Below, one piece after another: positions 34,985 to 43,079 of a stretch of 52,890 bases of DNA. A program made the position numbers and the translations under genes. The stretch's first letter is position 1. Every line of letters begins with the position of its first letter. Below the pieces are notes generated by a model, which worked only from the letters and a program-made list of their open reading frames with translations, was not told the DNA's origin and searched no databases. The stretch is from Armatimonadota bacterium (GTDB taxonomy: Bacteria > Cloacimonadota > Cloacimonadia > Cloacimonadales > TCS61): positions 1-52,890 of the forward strand of contig JABMPU010000183.1 of assembly GCA_013203665.1 (NCBI GenBank), in the 5' to 3' direction.

Positions 34985-35374
34985 ATGCCATCACCAAGAT
35001 ATAGAAGAGAAATGCCGCAAAGGTACAGATTAGAAGCGGGAAAATGTAAAGGTTGTGGAAAGATATTTTTCCCACCGAGATTGATCTGTAACAAATGCGG
35101 TTCGGAAGATTTTGAACAGGTTGTTTTACCTGAAAACGGTAAAATTGTTACATTCACGATCATTCGAGTTGCTCCAGCACAATTTGAAGCAGAAGTTCCT
35201 TATGCGATTGCAATCGTTGAACTTGAAAATGGAGTGAGGATAACAACTCAAGTAGTCGATTGTGATACTGAAAAACTTGAAATTGGAAACGAAGTCAAAC
35301 TTGTTTTCAGGAAAGTTCAGGAAGAAGGAAAAACCGGGATTATTCTTTACGGGTATAAAGCTGTTCTAGCGTGA
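34985..35374 (+). CDS. Zn-ribbon/OB-fold protein (DUF35), acyl-CoA-binding scaffold
   Basis: A 129-residue DUF35 protein. The rubredoxin-like zinc ribbon CKGCGKIFFPPRLICNKCG is followed by an OB-fold (VTFTIIRVAPAQFEAEVPYAI...). In the archaeal mevalonate complex this protein bridges thiolase and HMG-CoA synthase and forms a shared CoA-binding site. The same three genes occur here within 3.3 kb, so the same complex is predicted. TAGGAGG precedes the ATG at 34985. Confidence 0.85.
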   Translation: MPSPRYRREMPQRYRLEAGKCKGCGKIFFPPRLICNKCGSEDFEQVVLPENGKIVTFTIIRVAPAQFEAEVPYAIAIVELENGVRITTQVVDCDTEKLEIGNEVKLVFRKVQEEGKTGIILYGYKAVLA

Positions 35375-35424
35375 ATGTAACTTAATCATTTTGATTGAGA
35401 AAGAAACATAAGAATAGGATTATT

Positions 35425-37032
35425 ATGTATAAAATCGAATCCAAAGTAAACACGAACAGCCAGTCTTTCAAAGATAACACAAAATCTATGGAAGAAGCTG
35501 TTAAGAAGTTGAAGGATCGCCTTTCTTTAATTAGAAAAGGTGGTCCTGATCATATGCACGAAAAACATAAAAAACGCGGGAAACTTTTTGTACGGGATCG
35601 GTTGGAATTACTTTTAGATCCTGATACACCATTTCTGGAATTAAGTCCTCTTGCTGCCTGGTATATGTATGAAAATCAACATCCATCTGCAGCGATAATT
35701 ACCGGGATCGGAGTGGTTAAAAACCGTGAAGTTATGGTCATTGCTCATGATGCAACAGTTAAAGGTGGAACCTATATTCCCGAAACAATTAAAAAACATC
35801 TTCGGGCACAGGAAATTGCCTTAGAAAATAGACTTCCCTGTATTTATCTTGTTGATTCCGGTGGAATTTTCTTACCTCTCCAAGTCGGAACTTTCCCGGA
35901 TAAAGAGCATTTTGGCAGGATTTTTTATAATCAAGCTCGAATGTCTGCAGAAAATATTCCTCAAATTTCTGTTGTCGTCGGATTCTGCACTGCAGGAGGT
36001 GCATACCAACCTGCAATGAGTGATGAAGTCGTGATTGTAAAAGGTCCGGGAACAATCTATATTGGAGGTCCTCCTTTAGTTAAAGCTGCAACAGGAGAAG
36101 TAGTAACCGAAGAGGAACTTGGTGGAGCTGATGTTCACTGCCGAATTTCCGGAGTTGCAGATCATTATGCAGAGAACGATGAACAAGCAATTGAGATCAC
36201 ACGAAATATTGTCGAAAATATTACTTCTCCACAGAGACATCCATTAGAACGATTTCAAACTGAAGGACCTGCTTATGATCCCAAAGAATTGTATGGAATA
36301 ATCCCAAAAGATCTAAAAAAATCTTTCGATATGAGAGAGGTAATTGCCCGTATCGTTGATGGCAGCGAATTCCATGAGTTTAAAGAACTTTATGGTCAAA
36401 CTCTGGTTTGCGGATTTGCCAGAATTATGGGTTATCCAATTGGGATTCTGGCGAATAATGGAGTTCTCTTTTCAGAATCCTCTCAAAAAGGTGCACATTT
36501 TGTTTCTTTATGTTCTGTAAGGAAAATTCCTCTTTTGTTCCTGCAAAATATTACAGGTTTCATTGTTGGTAAAAGATACGAACATCAAGGAATTGCTAAA
36601 GATGGAGCCAAACTTGTGCATGCAGTTGCTAATGCTCAAGTTCCGAAATTCACAATTATCGTCGGTGGTTCATACGGAGCAGGAAATTACGGTATGTGTG
36701 GTCGCTCTTATAGTCCGAGATGCTTATGGATGTGGCCCACTGCAAAAATCTGTGTAATGGGAGGAGAACAGGCTGCTGGTGTTTTGACGGATGTTAAGGT
36801 AAGAGCTTTAACCAGGCAAGGTAAAAAACTTTCCAAAGCAGAGATCGAAGAGATCAGGAAACCGATTTTAGAGAAATACGAAAATGAATCCAATGCATAT
36901 TTTTCCACTGCTAGATTATGGGATGACGGAATCATCGATCCCCTGGATACACGAAATATTCTCGGTTTGGCAATTTCAATGTCGCTCAATGCTCCTATTC
37001 CTGATCATAAATTTGGGGTGTTCCGAATGTAA
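35425..37032 (+). CDS. mccB: Methylcrotonyl-CoA carboxylase carboxyltransferase (beta) subunit
   Basis: A 535-residue carboxyltransferase. I take the ATG at 35425 rather than TTG 35395, since family members begin near here. The biotin-dependent enzyme carboxylates 3-methylcrotonyl-CoA to 3-methylglutaconyl-CoA in leucine breakdown. Family-specific blocks: [82 protein letters not shown] and [13 protein letters not shown]. NITGFxVG is the methylcrotonyl-CoA form; propionyl-CoA carboxylases read DVPGFLPG-like there. The biotin carboxylase and biotin carrier are separate genes at 38466 and 40047. Confidence 0.88.
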   Translation: MYKIESKVNTNSQSFKDNTKSMEEAVKKLKDRLSLIRKGGPDHMHEKHKKRGKLFVRDRLELLLDPDTPFLELSPLAAWYMYENQHPSAAIITGIGVVKNREVMVIAHDATVKGGTYIPETIKKHLRAQEIALENRLPCIYLVDSGGIFLPLQVGTFPDKEHFGRIFYNQARMSAENIPQISVVVGFCTAGGAYQPAMSDEVVIVKGPGTIYIGGPPLVKAATGEVVTEEELGGADVHCRISGVADHYAENDEQAIEITRNIVENITSPQRHPLERFQTEGPAYDPKELYGIIPKDLKKSFDMREVIARIVDGSEFHEFKELYGQTLVCGFARIMGYPIGILANNGVLFSESSQKGAHFVSLCSVRKIPLLFLQNITGFIVGKRYEHQGIAKDGAKLVHAVANAQVPKFTIIVGGSYGAGNYGMCGRSYSPRCLWMWPTAKICVMGGEQAAGVLTDVKVRALTRQGKKLSKAEIEEIRKPILEKYENESNAYFSTARLWDDGIIDPLDTRNILGLAISMSLNAPIPDHKFGVFRM

Positions 37033-37033
37033 T

Positions 37034-37066
37034 CATCGATGGAAACTGAAACATTGAGGAAAACAG
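37034..37066. repeat. Short ATTGATG-family repeats before GxxExxY copy 2
   Basis: CATCGATGGAAACTGA (37034) and CATTGAGGAAAACAGA (about 37051) are two degenerate forward copies of the cluster's intergenic word. They lie between the carboxylase and GxxExxY copy 2. Confidence 0.45.
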
Positions 37067-37094
37067 AAAAAACAGAGAAAACTGAGGAATAGGA

Positions 37095-37505
37095 ATGAAA
37101 AAATATCTGTATAGCGACTTAACTGAGAAAATTATCGGTTTATGTCTTGAAGTTCACAAGTCTCTTGGTCCCGGATTTCCTGAAAAAGTATATCATAAAG
37201 CCCTTGAATTAGTTTTTTCTAAAAACAATTTTGAATATGATTCTGAGAAAGAATTTAATGTAATGTTTCTTAATAAATCAGTAGGAAAATTCAGGGTCGA
37301 TTTCGTCGTAAATAAAAAAGTTATTGTAGAAATAAAAGCAATAACAGGAGATTTTCCAGAAGTTTTCAAAGCACAAGTAATTTCTTACTTAAAAGCTTCC
37401 GAACTGGAAGTAGGGATTCTAATAAATTTTGGAAATGATAAACTTAATGTTAAAAGACTTGCCAGGTATAAAAACTATAAAAGAGAATTCAGAAATGAAA
37501 AATAA
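37095..37505 (+). CDS. GxxExxY protein (PD-(D/E)xK-like), copy 2
   Basis: A 136-residue paralogue of the protein at 34496, with the same GPGFPEKVYHKAL signature and KFRVDFVVNKKVIVEIKAI nuclease-like core, and a near-identical C-terminus (NFGNDKLNVKRLARYKN). The two copies are closely similar along their whole length, so they derive from a duplication. Like copy 1 it interrupts the carboxylase genes and is flanked by repeats on both sides. No function is assigned. Confidence 0.82.
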   Translation: MKKYLYSDLTEKIIGLCLEVHKSLGPGFPEKVYHKALELVFSKNNFEYDSEKEFNVMFLNKSVGKFRVDFVVNKKVIVEIKAITGDFPEVFKAQVISYLKASELEVGILINFGNDKLNVKRLARYKNYKREFRNEK

Positions 37506-37513
37506 CAATAACT

Positions 37514-37592
37514 TTATCTATCTTTCTCAGTTGACTATAACTGCATTAATGAAAGTCAGTTTAAATCAGTTTTATTCAGCCTAAATCAATGA
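37514..37592. repeat. Inverted ATTGATG-family repeats after GxxExxY copy 2
   Basis: Reverse-orientation words TCAGTTGACTATAACTGCAT, AGTCAGTTTAAATCAG and CAGCCTAAATCAATGA lie here. They complement the forward words located before the GxxExxY gene (37034-37066), so the gene is bracketed by inverted repeats. Confidence 0.45.
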
Positions 37593-37606
37593 AAAAAAGG
37601 TGAAGA

Positions 37607-38434
37607 ATGGAAAAAAAATTTGAAACCATCTTACTCGAAAAGAAAAATAAAATTGCCTACATTACTTTGAATAGACCTGAAATCCATAATGCATTCAATG
37701 ATAGAATGATCTCCGAACTGACTGAAGTTTTTGAAGATTTGAAGGATCAGGATGATGTTCGAGTTATAATTCTGACCGGAAAAGGAAAATCATTTTGTGC
37801 AGGAGCAGACTTAAAATGGATGAAGAAAATGAAAGATTTTTCTTATGAAGAAAATCTGGAAGATTCTCTCGCTCTTTCCAAAATGTTCTATAAAATGTAT
37901 TCAATAAAAAAACCTACAATTTGCCTCGTTAATGGAGCAGCAATCGGAGGTGGAACCGGATTAGTTGCAGTTTGTGATATAGCTATTGCTGCAACTCATG
38001 CAAAATTCAGTTTCAGTGAAGTTAAGTTAGGACTTGTTCCTGCTTGTATTTCTCCTTATGTTGTAAAAAAATGTGGAGAAGGTCGCTGTAGAGAATTCTT
38101 CTTAACCGGAGAAAGACTATCAGCAGAAAAAGCCTGTAGAGCAGGACTCATCAATTTTGTTGTTCCCTTAGAAGAAATGAATAATTTTGCAGAAGGAATT
38201 ACAAAACAACTGATTACAAGCGGACCGGAAGCTATTGGAATGTGCAAAGATTTATTGAGCAAAGTTCCAGAAATGTCTCTAAAGGAAGCAGGTAAATATA
38301 CAGCGGAAGTTATTTCCAAAATGCGAATTTCCGACGAGGGACAGGAAGGAATGAATGCCTTCTTCGATAAACGAAAACCAAAATGGACGGAAGAAAAAGA
38401 AAACCGCAAAACACACGAAACACGCGAAAATTAA
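37607..38434 (+). CDS. liuC: Methylglutaconyl-CoA hydratase (enoyl-CoA hydratase family)
   Basis: A 275-residue crotonase-fold enzyme. CAGADLKWMKKMKD is the methylglutaconyl-CoA hydratase variant of the oxyanion motif (GADLxWM). It is followed by NGAAIGGGTGLVAVCDIAI and SEVKLGLVPACISPYV. It would hydrate 3-methylglutaconyl-CoA to HMG-CoA, between the carboxylase and the HMG-CoA synthase. The last residues (ENRKTHETREN) read from a CACGAAACACGCGAAA-type intergenic repeat and are not part of the fold; conserved sequence ends near FFDKRKPKW. Confidence 0.85.
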   Translation: MEKKFETILLEKKNKIAYITLNRPEIHNAFNDRMISELTEVFEDLKDQDDVRVIILTGKGKSFCAGADLKWMKKMKDFSYEENLEDSLALSKMFYKMYSIKKPTICLVNGAAIGGGTGLVAVCDIAIAATHAKFSFSEVKLGLVPACISPYVVKKCGEGRCREFFLTGERLSAEKACRAGLINFVVPLEEMNNFAEGITKQLITSGPEAIGMCKDLLSKVPEMSLKEAGKYTAEVISKMRISDEGQEGMNAFFDKRKPKWTEEKENRKTHETREN

Positions 38435-38454
38435 TTTTTTGGAAATTCGCGGTT
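38402..38454. repeat. CACGAAACACGCGAAA-family palindrome overlapping a gene end
   Basis: AACCGC (38402-38407) and GCGGTT (38449-38454) close an imperfect palindrome containing CACGAAACACGCGAAAATT and AATTCGC. It spans the last 11 codons of the hydratase gene and the gap to the biotin carboxylase gene. Confidence 0.6.
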
Positions 38455-38465
38455 AAGGAATATTT

Positions 38466-39965
38466 ATGTTTAAAAAAGTATTAATAGCAAATAGAGGAGA
38501 AATTGCCATTCGTGTTGCGAAAGCGTGTAAGGAACTTGGAATTTCCACTGTTGGAGTCTATTCCACGATCGACAAGAAATCACTTCATCTTCGCTTTATG
38601 GATGAAATCATTTGGATCGGTGATTCTCCGGCAATTTCCAGTTATTTAAATATCGAAGCAATCCTCGATGCTGTTCGCAAAACTCATTCCGAAGCAATTC
38701 ATCCCGGATATGGATTTTTAGCGGAAAACCAGCTTTTTGCTAAAGCTTGTGAAGATGCCGAGATTATTTTTATAGGACCGAGTTCAAAGACCTTGAATCT
38801 CGTTGCAGATAAAGTTGCATCCCGAATTACTGTTAAAAAAGTCGGTGTCCCCATCATCCCCGGAATGGAGATGACTTGCACGGATTTAATCAAATTCAAA
38901 CAAGCTGCTAAAGAAGTCGGTTATCCTGTGATGATCAAAGCTTCGATGGGCGGTGGTGGCAAAGGAATGCGTGTTGTTTACAATGAAAAAGATCTAGAAA
39001 AAAGTATCGCTATCAGTCAAAGAGAAGCATTAAGTTCATTTGGTGATGATTCTATTTATCTGGAAAAATACATCGAGGAACCGCGTCATATCGAGTTTCA
39101 GGTTTTAAGAGATAATTTTGGAAATTGCATTCATCTTTTTGAGCGGGAATGTTCCATCCAAAGACGACATCAAAAAATTATCGAGGAAACTCCTTCTCCT
39201 GCTTTGAATGATGAAATCAGGACTAAAATGGGTGAATCAGCAAAAAAAGTTATTGAAGCTTCTGAATATACAACTGCTGGGACTGTCGAATTCCTCTTGG
39301 ATAAAAATAAAAAGTTCTATTTCCTGGAGGTCAATGCTCGAATTCAGGTTGAACATCCGATCACGGAAATGGTTACAGGAGTCGATCTGGTTAGGCAACA
39401 AATCTTGATCGCAGCAGGTGAAAAACTCCATCTTTCTCAAGAACAGATCAAGCAAAATGGACACGCTATCGAAACTCGAATTTATGCTGAAGATCCCGAT
39501 AATAATTTTGTTCCCTCACCGGGAAAAATACTTTATCTTTCCGAACCGCAAGGTCCGGGAATTCGAATTGATTCTGGAATTTTTCAAGGTTGGAATGTTC
39601 CTCCAAATTACGATCCAATTTTATCTAAATTAATTGTCTGGTCGGAAAACAGGGATATGACAATAAAGAGAATTCTGGAAACCTTAAAAGAATACATTAT
39701 TCTAGGGATCAAAACCAATATCGGTTATTTGAGCAGAATCATAAATAATGAAAGTTTTATCAAAGGAAATTTCGACACGCATTTTATTGATAATAATGAA
39801 GAAATTTTACTTCCTCAACACAATAATTTAGATCTTGCCCTAATTGCAGCAGCTTTTAATAAAAAATATGGTATTAAAAAAAAACAGGTAAGTCAATTAA
39901 TTCGATATTCTCAAAAAACAACCCCATGGCAGGAAATTGGAAAATGGAAAATTTGTAATCATTGA
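38466..39965 (+). CDS. accC: Biotin carboxylase subunit of an acyl-CoA carboxylase
   Basis: A 499-residue ATP-grasp biotin carboxylase. It shows FKKVLIANRGEIAIRVAKAC, the ATP lid KASMGGGGKGMRVV, ECSIQRRHQKIIEETPS, and EVNARIQVEHPITEMVTGVDLV with the catalytic Arg and Glu. It carboxylates the biotin carried by the small protein at 40047 and serves the carboxyltransferase at 35425. The carrier domain is not fused, unlike in most methylcrotonyl-CoA carboxylases. The final codon pair CAT-TGA is the start of a CATTGATG repeat. Confidence 0.92.
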   Translation: MFKKVLIANRGEIAIRVAKACKELGISTVGVYSTIDKKSLHLRFMDEIIWIGDSPAISSYLNIEAILDAVRKTHSEAIHPGYGFLAENQLFAKACEDAEIIFIGPSSKTLNLVADKVASRITVKKVGVPIIPGMEMTCTDLIKFKQAAKEVGYPVMIKASMGGGGKGMRVVYNEKDLEKSIAISQREALSSFGDDSIYLEKYIEEPRHIEFQVLRDNFGNCIHLFERECSIQRRHQKIIEETPSPALNDEIRTKMGESAKKVIEASEYTTAGTVEFLLDKNKKFYFLEVNARIQVEHPITEMVTGVDLVRQQILIAAGEKLHLSQEQIKQNGHAIETRIYAEDPDNNFVPSPGKILYLSEPQGPGIRIDSGIFQGWNVPPNYDPILSKLIVWSENRDMTIKRILETLKEYIILGIKTNIGYLSRIINNESFIKGNFDTHFIDNNEEILLPQHNNLDLALIAAAFNKKYGIKKKQVSQLIRYSQKTTPWQEIGKWKICNH

Positions 39966-40034
39966 TGTAAACAGACTAAAATTGATGAAAACAGATGATA
40001 TTTTTAAAAATTTATTTATCTGTTCACCTCAATG
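39960..40034. repeat. ATTGATGTAAAC-family hairpin overlapping a stop codon
   Basis: CATTGATGTAAACAGAC and ATTGATGAAAACAGATGAT face the inverted TTATCTGTTCACCTCAATGA ending at 40034. The first word contains the TGA of the biotin carboxylase gene. Confidence 0.6.
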
Positions 40035-40046
40035 AAAGGATAAAAT

Positions 40047-40538
40047 ATGGAATATAAATTTAATTTTTTAGAGAAGACTCATAAAATTAATCTAGAAAAA
40101 GCAGATGATCTTTTCAAAGTTATTATAAATGATAAACAGGAATATAATATTTCGGATGTCGAAGTTGAATCCAATCTGATCACATTTAAAGCTGACAATA
40201 AACTCCATAATATATATTTTTACTCTAATAAAGATATAACTTATCTTTCAATTGATGGTGAAAATTATACTCTTGAATTTGAAAAAGATATTTCCACAAA
40301 ATCCAAATCCGGAAAACAACAAAAAGGAAATAGTGTTTTTTCTCCAATGCCGGGATTGTTAGTAAAAGTTTCTGTTTCAGTAGGTGATAAAGTAAAATCC
40401 GGCGATACACTGGCAATAGTTGAAGCTATGAAAATGCAAAATGAACTTCCTTCTCCTCGGGATGGAACCATCAAAAAAATCAATGGAAAAGAAGGGGAAC
40501 AGGTTGACGCTTTGCAGGTAATTGTAGAATTAGAATAA
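40047..40538 (+). CDS. Biotin carboxyl carrier protein of the acyl-CoA carboxylase
   Basis: A 163-residue carrier. The C-terminal 75 residues are a biotinyl domain with SPMPGLLVKVSVSVGDKVK and EAMKMQNEL; Lys129 is the biotinylation site. The N-terminal half is a diverged beta-rich region like that of carboxylases whose carrier was once joined to the alpha chain. It lies right after the biotin carboxylase gene and completes the three-gene enzyme. Confidence 0.9.
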   Translation: MEYKFNFLEKTHKINLEKADDLFKVIINDKQEYNISDVEVESNLITFKADNKLHNIYFYSNKDITYLSIDGENYTLEFEKDISTKSKSGKQQKGNSVFSPMPGLLVKVSVSVGDKVKSGDTLAIVEAMKMQNELPSPRDGTIKKINGKEGEQVDALQVIVELE

Positions 40539-40559
40539 AAAATTATAAACGGAGGTAAT

Positions 40560-41330
40560 ATGAATTACAAATATCTAATTGTTGAACAAAAAGAAAAAAT
40601 TGGTTATATTAAATTCAATCGACCTGAAGTTCTCAATGCAGTAAATATTGAGACAGTTATCGAAGTGGAAAAAGCATTGTTGGATTTTAATAATAACAAA
40701 GAAATCCTGGTTGTTATTTTGACAGGAGAAGGAAAATCATTTGTAGCTGGCTCGGACATTTCCAGACTTTCCCAGATGGATGCACTTGAAGCACGTGAAT
40801 ACAGCCAAGTCGGTCAGCGGGTTCTGACTTTTATGGAAAATATGGAAAAACCTGTAATCGGTGCTGTGAATGGTTTTGCTCTCGGTTCGGGATGTGAAAT
40901 TGCGATGGCTTGTGATATTCGGATTGCTTCGGAAAAAGCAAAATTCGGTCAGCCGGAAGTGAAACTCGGAATTATTCCCGGTCATGCCGGTTCGCAAAGA
41001 CTTCCCAGATTAATCGGTATCGCCAAAGCGAAAGAACTGATCTTTACCGGCGATATTATCGATGCAAATGAAGCCTTAAGGATCGGTTTGGTGAATCAGG
41101 TTGTAAGTCCTGAAACTTTGATGGAAGCAGCAGAAAATTTGGCAAAAAAGATAATCGCCGTCGGTCCGACAGCCGTAAAAGTTTCCAAAACCGTGATCAA
41201 TCGCGGCATTGATTCCAACCTGACAACCGCAAATTCTTATGAAATGGAAGCGTTCAGTATGCTGTTCTCAACCGATGAAGCAAAAGAAGGAATGACTGCA
41301 TTTCTGGAAAAAAGAAAACCAAATTTTTAA
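40560..41330 (+). CDS. Enoyl-CoA hydratase (crotonase)
   Basis: A 256-residue crotonase-type hydratase. VNGFALGSGCEIAMACDIRIA and GQPEVKLGIIPGHAGSQRLPRLIG carry both catalytic glutamates of true enoyl-CoA hydratases. It fits hydration of crotonyl-CoA to 3-hydroxybutyryl-CoA after butyryl-CoA dehydrogenation. The next gene is the matching hydroxyacyl-CoA dehydrogenase. CGGAGG precedes the ATG. Confidence 0.9.
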   Translation: MNYKYLIVEQKEKIGYIKFNRPEVLNAVNIETVIEVEKALLDFNNNKEILVVILTGEGKSFVAGSDISRLSQMDALEAREYSQVGQRVLTFMENMEKPVIGAVNGFALGSGCEIAMACDIRIASEKAKFGQPEVKLGIIPGHAGSQRLPRLIGIAKAKELIFTGDIIDANEALRIGLVNQVVSPETLMEAAENLAKKIIAVGPTAVKVSKTVINRGIDSNLTTANSYEMEAFSMLFSTDEAKEGMTAFLEKRKPNF

Positions 41331-41417
41331 CCACGAATTTACATGAATTGACAAAAAAAAATGAATAAAATAAACGTTGAGTTGAACACGAAAAAAGAGA
41401 GATAAACTGAAAAAAAA

Positions 41418-41551
41418 CATTGATTTAGACTGATGAATTTGATTCAAACTGATAAATTAAAAAGATCAAAACCTGAATCAGTTTTCATCAATTCTTACTC
41501 TGTTTACATCAATGATTTCAGTTTACCTCAATGACTCTGTTTACCTCAATG
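41418..41551. repeat. Large intergenic hairpin of ATTGATGTAAAC words
   Basis: Forward words (CATTGATTTAGACTGATGAA from 41418, then GATTCAAACTGAT) face four inverted ones: TCAGTTTTCATCAAT, TCTGTTTACATCAATGA, TCAGTTTACCTCAATGA and TCTGTTTACCTCAATGA. The last three are tandem copies. This is the richest example of the family in the window; it fills most of the gap before the dehydrogenase gene. Confidence 0.65.
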
Positions 41552-41567
41552 AGAAAAGGAGAAAAAA

Positions 41568-42905
41568 ATGACACTAGATGAAAGGTTACAAAACGTGACG
41601 ATAATCGGAGCAGCGGGAAAAATGGGAAGCGGGATAGCAGTTCTCGTTGCCCAGGAAATGTCCAAGCTAAAGCTAAAACCGGAAAATAAAGATAAGATTT
41701 ACAGATTGAATCTTGTCGATATTACGGAAAAAGCTTTGGATGGACTTCGCAGTTACATGAAGGTGCAGCTTGTTAAAGCTGCAGAAAAATCAACTGTTCT
41801 TTTAAGGCAGATTTATGTGGACAGGAAAGATTTGATCGAGAATGGAGAGATCATTAACGCTTTTGTTGATGATACTTATGCACTCTTGAATTTCACAACC
41901 GATTACAATATTGCCAAAGATTCTCACTTGGTTTTTGAAGCAATATTTGAAAACGAAGAGATCAAGATTAAGGTTCTGAAACAACTTAAAGAAATTTGTT
42001 TACCTGATGCTTTGTTCCTGACCAATACTTCCAGCATTCCAATTTCCTATCTCGATGAACAAGCAGGGCTGGGTGGAAGGATTGTTGGTTATCATTTCTA
42101 CAATCCACCTGTAATTCAGAAATTGGTGGAAATCATTTATGCTGATAACACGACTGAAGAATTGAAAGAAATCGGTCTGGAATTTGGTAAGAGACTTCGT
42201 AAAAAATTAGTTCCTGCTGCAGATATTTCCGGATTTATTGGGAATGGGCATTTCAGTCGGGACGGTCTTTACGCCATGAACAAAGTGGAAGAACTCAAAG
42301 ATGAATACGGTTATCACGGTGCTCTTTATATTATGAATAAAGTATCGCAGGATTTCCTGGTTCGTCCTATGGGAATCTTCCAGCTCATCGATTATGTTGG
42401 ACTCGATGTTTTCCAATCGCTGTTAAGAGTGATGAGAACACATCTTAAACTCGAACACCTGAATAGCGATCAGCTTAATCGATTTATGGATAAAAAGATC
42501 ACTGGTGGACAGAATCCTAACGGTTCTCAAAAAGATGGTTTTATCAAATATGAGAAGAATCGTCCTGCCGGAGTTTACAATATCGAGGAAGGAAAATATC
42601 GAATGTTCGATGAAGATTGGAGAGCAGAAATTGATAAAAAGCTTAATCCAACCAATGAAAAATTTGCGCCGTGGCGAGCACTTTTGATGGATGGGAAAAA
42701 AATGGAAAAACTTGAAACTCATTTCAATAACCTGAAAGGAATGGATACTTACGGTTCAACTTTAGCTCTCGACTTTCTGAAAACAACCAAAGAAATTGGT
42801 GAAAATTTAGTGAAAAACGGAGTTGCGAATTCCGAAAAAGAAGTGAACGAAGTATTAATGAACGGATTCTTCTGGCTTTACGGTCCAATCCATAATTTCA
42901 TTTAA
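41568..42905 (+). CDS. 3-hydroxyacyl-CoA dehydrogenase
   Basis: A 445-residue NAD-dependent dehydrogenase that oxidises 3-hydroxyacyl-CoA (likely 3-hydroxybutyryl-CoA). The N-terminal Rossmann motif is VTIIGAAGKMGSGIAVLVA. TNTSSIPISYL and GYHFYNPPVIQKLVEII hold the Ser/His catalytic region, and the C-terminal helical domain begins near GFIGNGHF. It is about 160 residues longer than the usual single-domain butyrate enzyme; the extra part is helical and not a fused crotonase. It completes the beta-oxidation set with the gene before and the thiolase after. Confidence 0.85.
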   Translation: MTLDERLQNVTIIGAAGKMGSGIAVLVAQEMSKLKLKPENKDKIYRLNLVDITEKALDGLRSYMKVQLVKAAEKSTVLLRQIYVDRKDLIENGEIINAFVDDTYALLNFTTDYNIAKDSHLVFEAIFENEEIKIKVLKQLKEICLPDALFLTNTSSIPISYLDEQAGLGGRIVGYHFYNPPVIQKLVEIIYADNTTEELKEIGLEFGKRLRKKLVPAADISGFIGNGHFSRDGLYAMNKVEELKDEYGYHGALYIMNKVSQDFLVRPMGIFQLIDYVGLDVFQSLLRVMRTHLKLEHLNSDQLNRFMDKKITGGQNPNGSQKDGFIKYEKNRPAGVYNIEEGKYRMFDEDWRAEIDKKLNPTNEKFAPWRALLMDGKKMEKLETHFNNLKGMDTYGSTLALDFLKTTKEIGENLVKNGVANSEKEVNEVLMNGFFWLYGPIHNFI

Positions 42906-42909
42906 TTTC

Positions 42910-43059
42910 CCACGAAACACGCGAAAAATACGAGAAGGAAATTTAATGTCCAAAATAAGAATATGATCGAATTGTCCTAACAAAAAATGAAAATAAATAT
43001 TAATTTGTGCTTTAATTTAAAATAATTAATTTTCGCGTTATTTAGTGTATTTCGCGGGG
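42910..43059. repeat. CACGAAACACGCGAAA-family imperfect palindrome
   Basis: CCACGAAACACGCGAAAAAT (42910-42929) is mirrored by AATTTTCGCG...TATTTCGCGGGG (about 43029-43059). It is the same word family as at 38402-38454. No gene lies inside. Confidence 0.55.
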
Positions 43060-43079
43060 AAATAAAAAAAGGAGATATC

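Noticed and set aside
35425-37032. Propionyl-CoA carboxylase beta subunit
   Set aside because: The sequence has NITGFIVG and [14 protein letters not shown], which mark methylcrotonyl-CoA carboxylases; the hydratase next door also fits leucine degradation.
20134-41551. CRISPR array
   Set aside because: The repeats are short, degenerate, irregularly spaced and inverted. No regular direct repeats with spacers and no cas genes are present.
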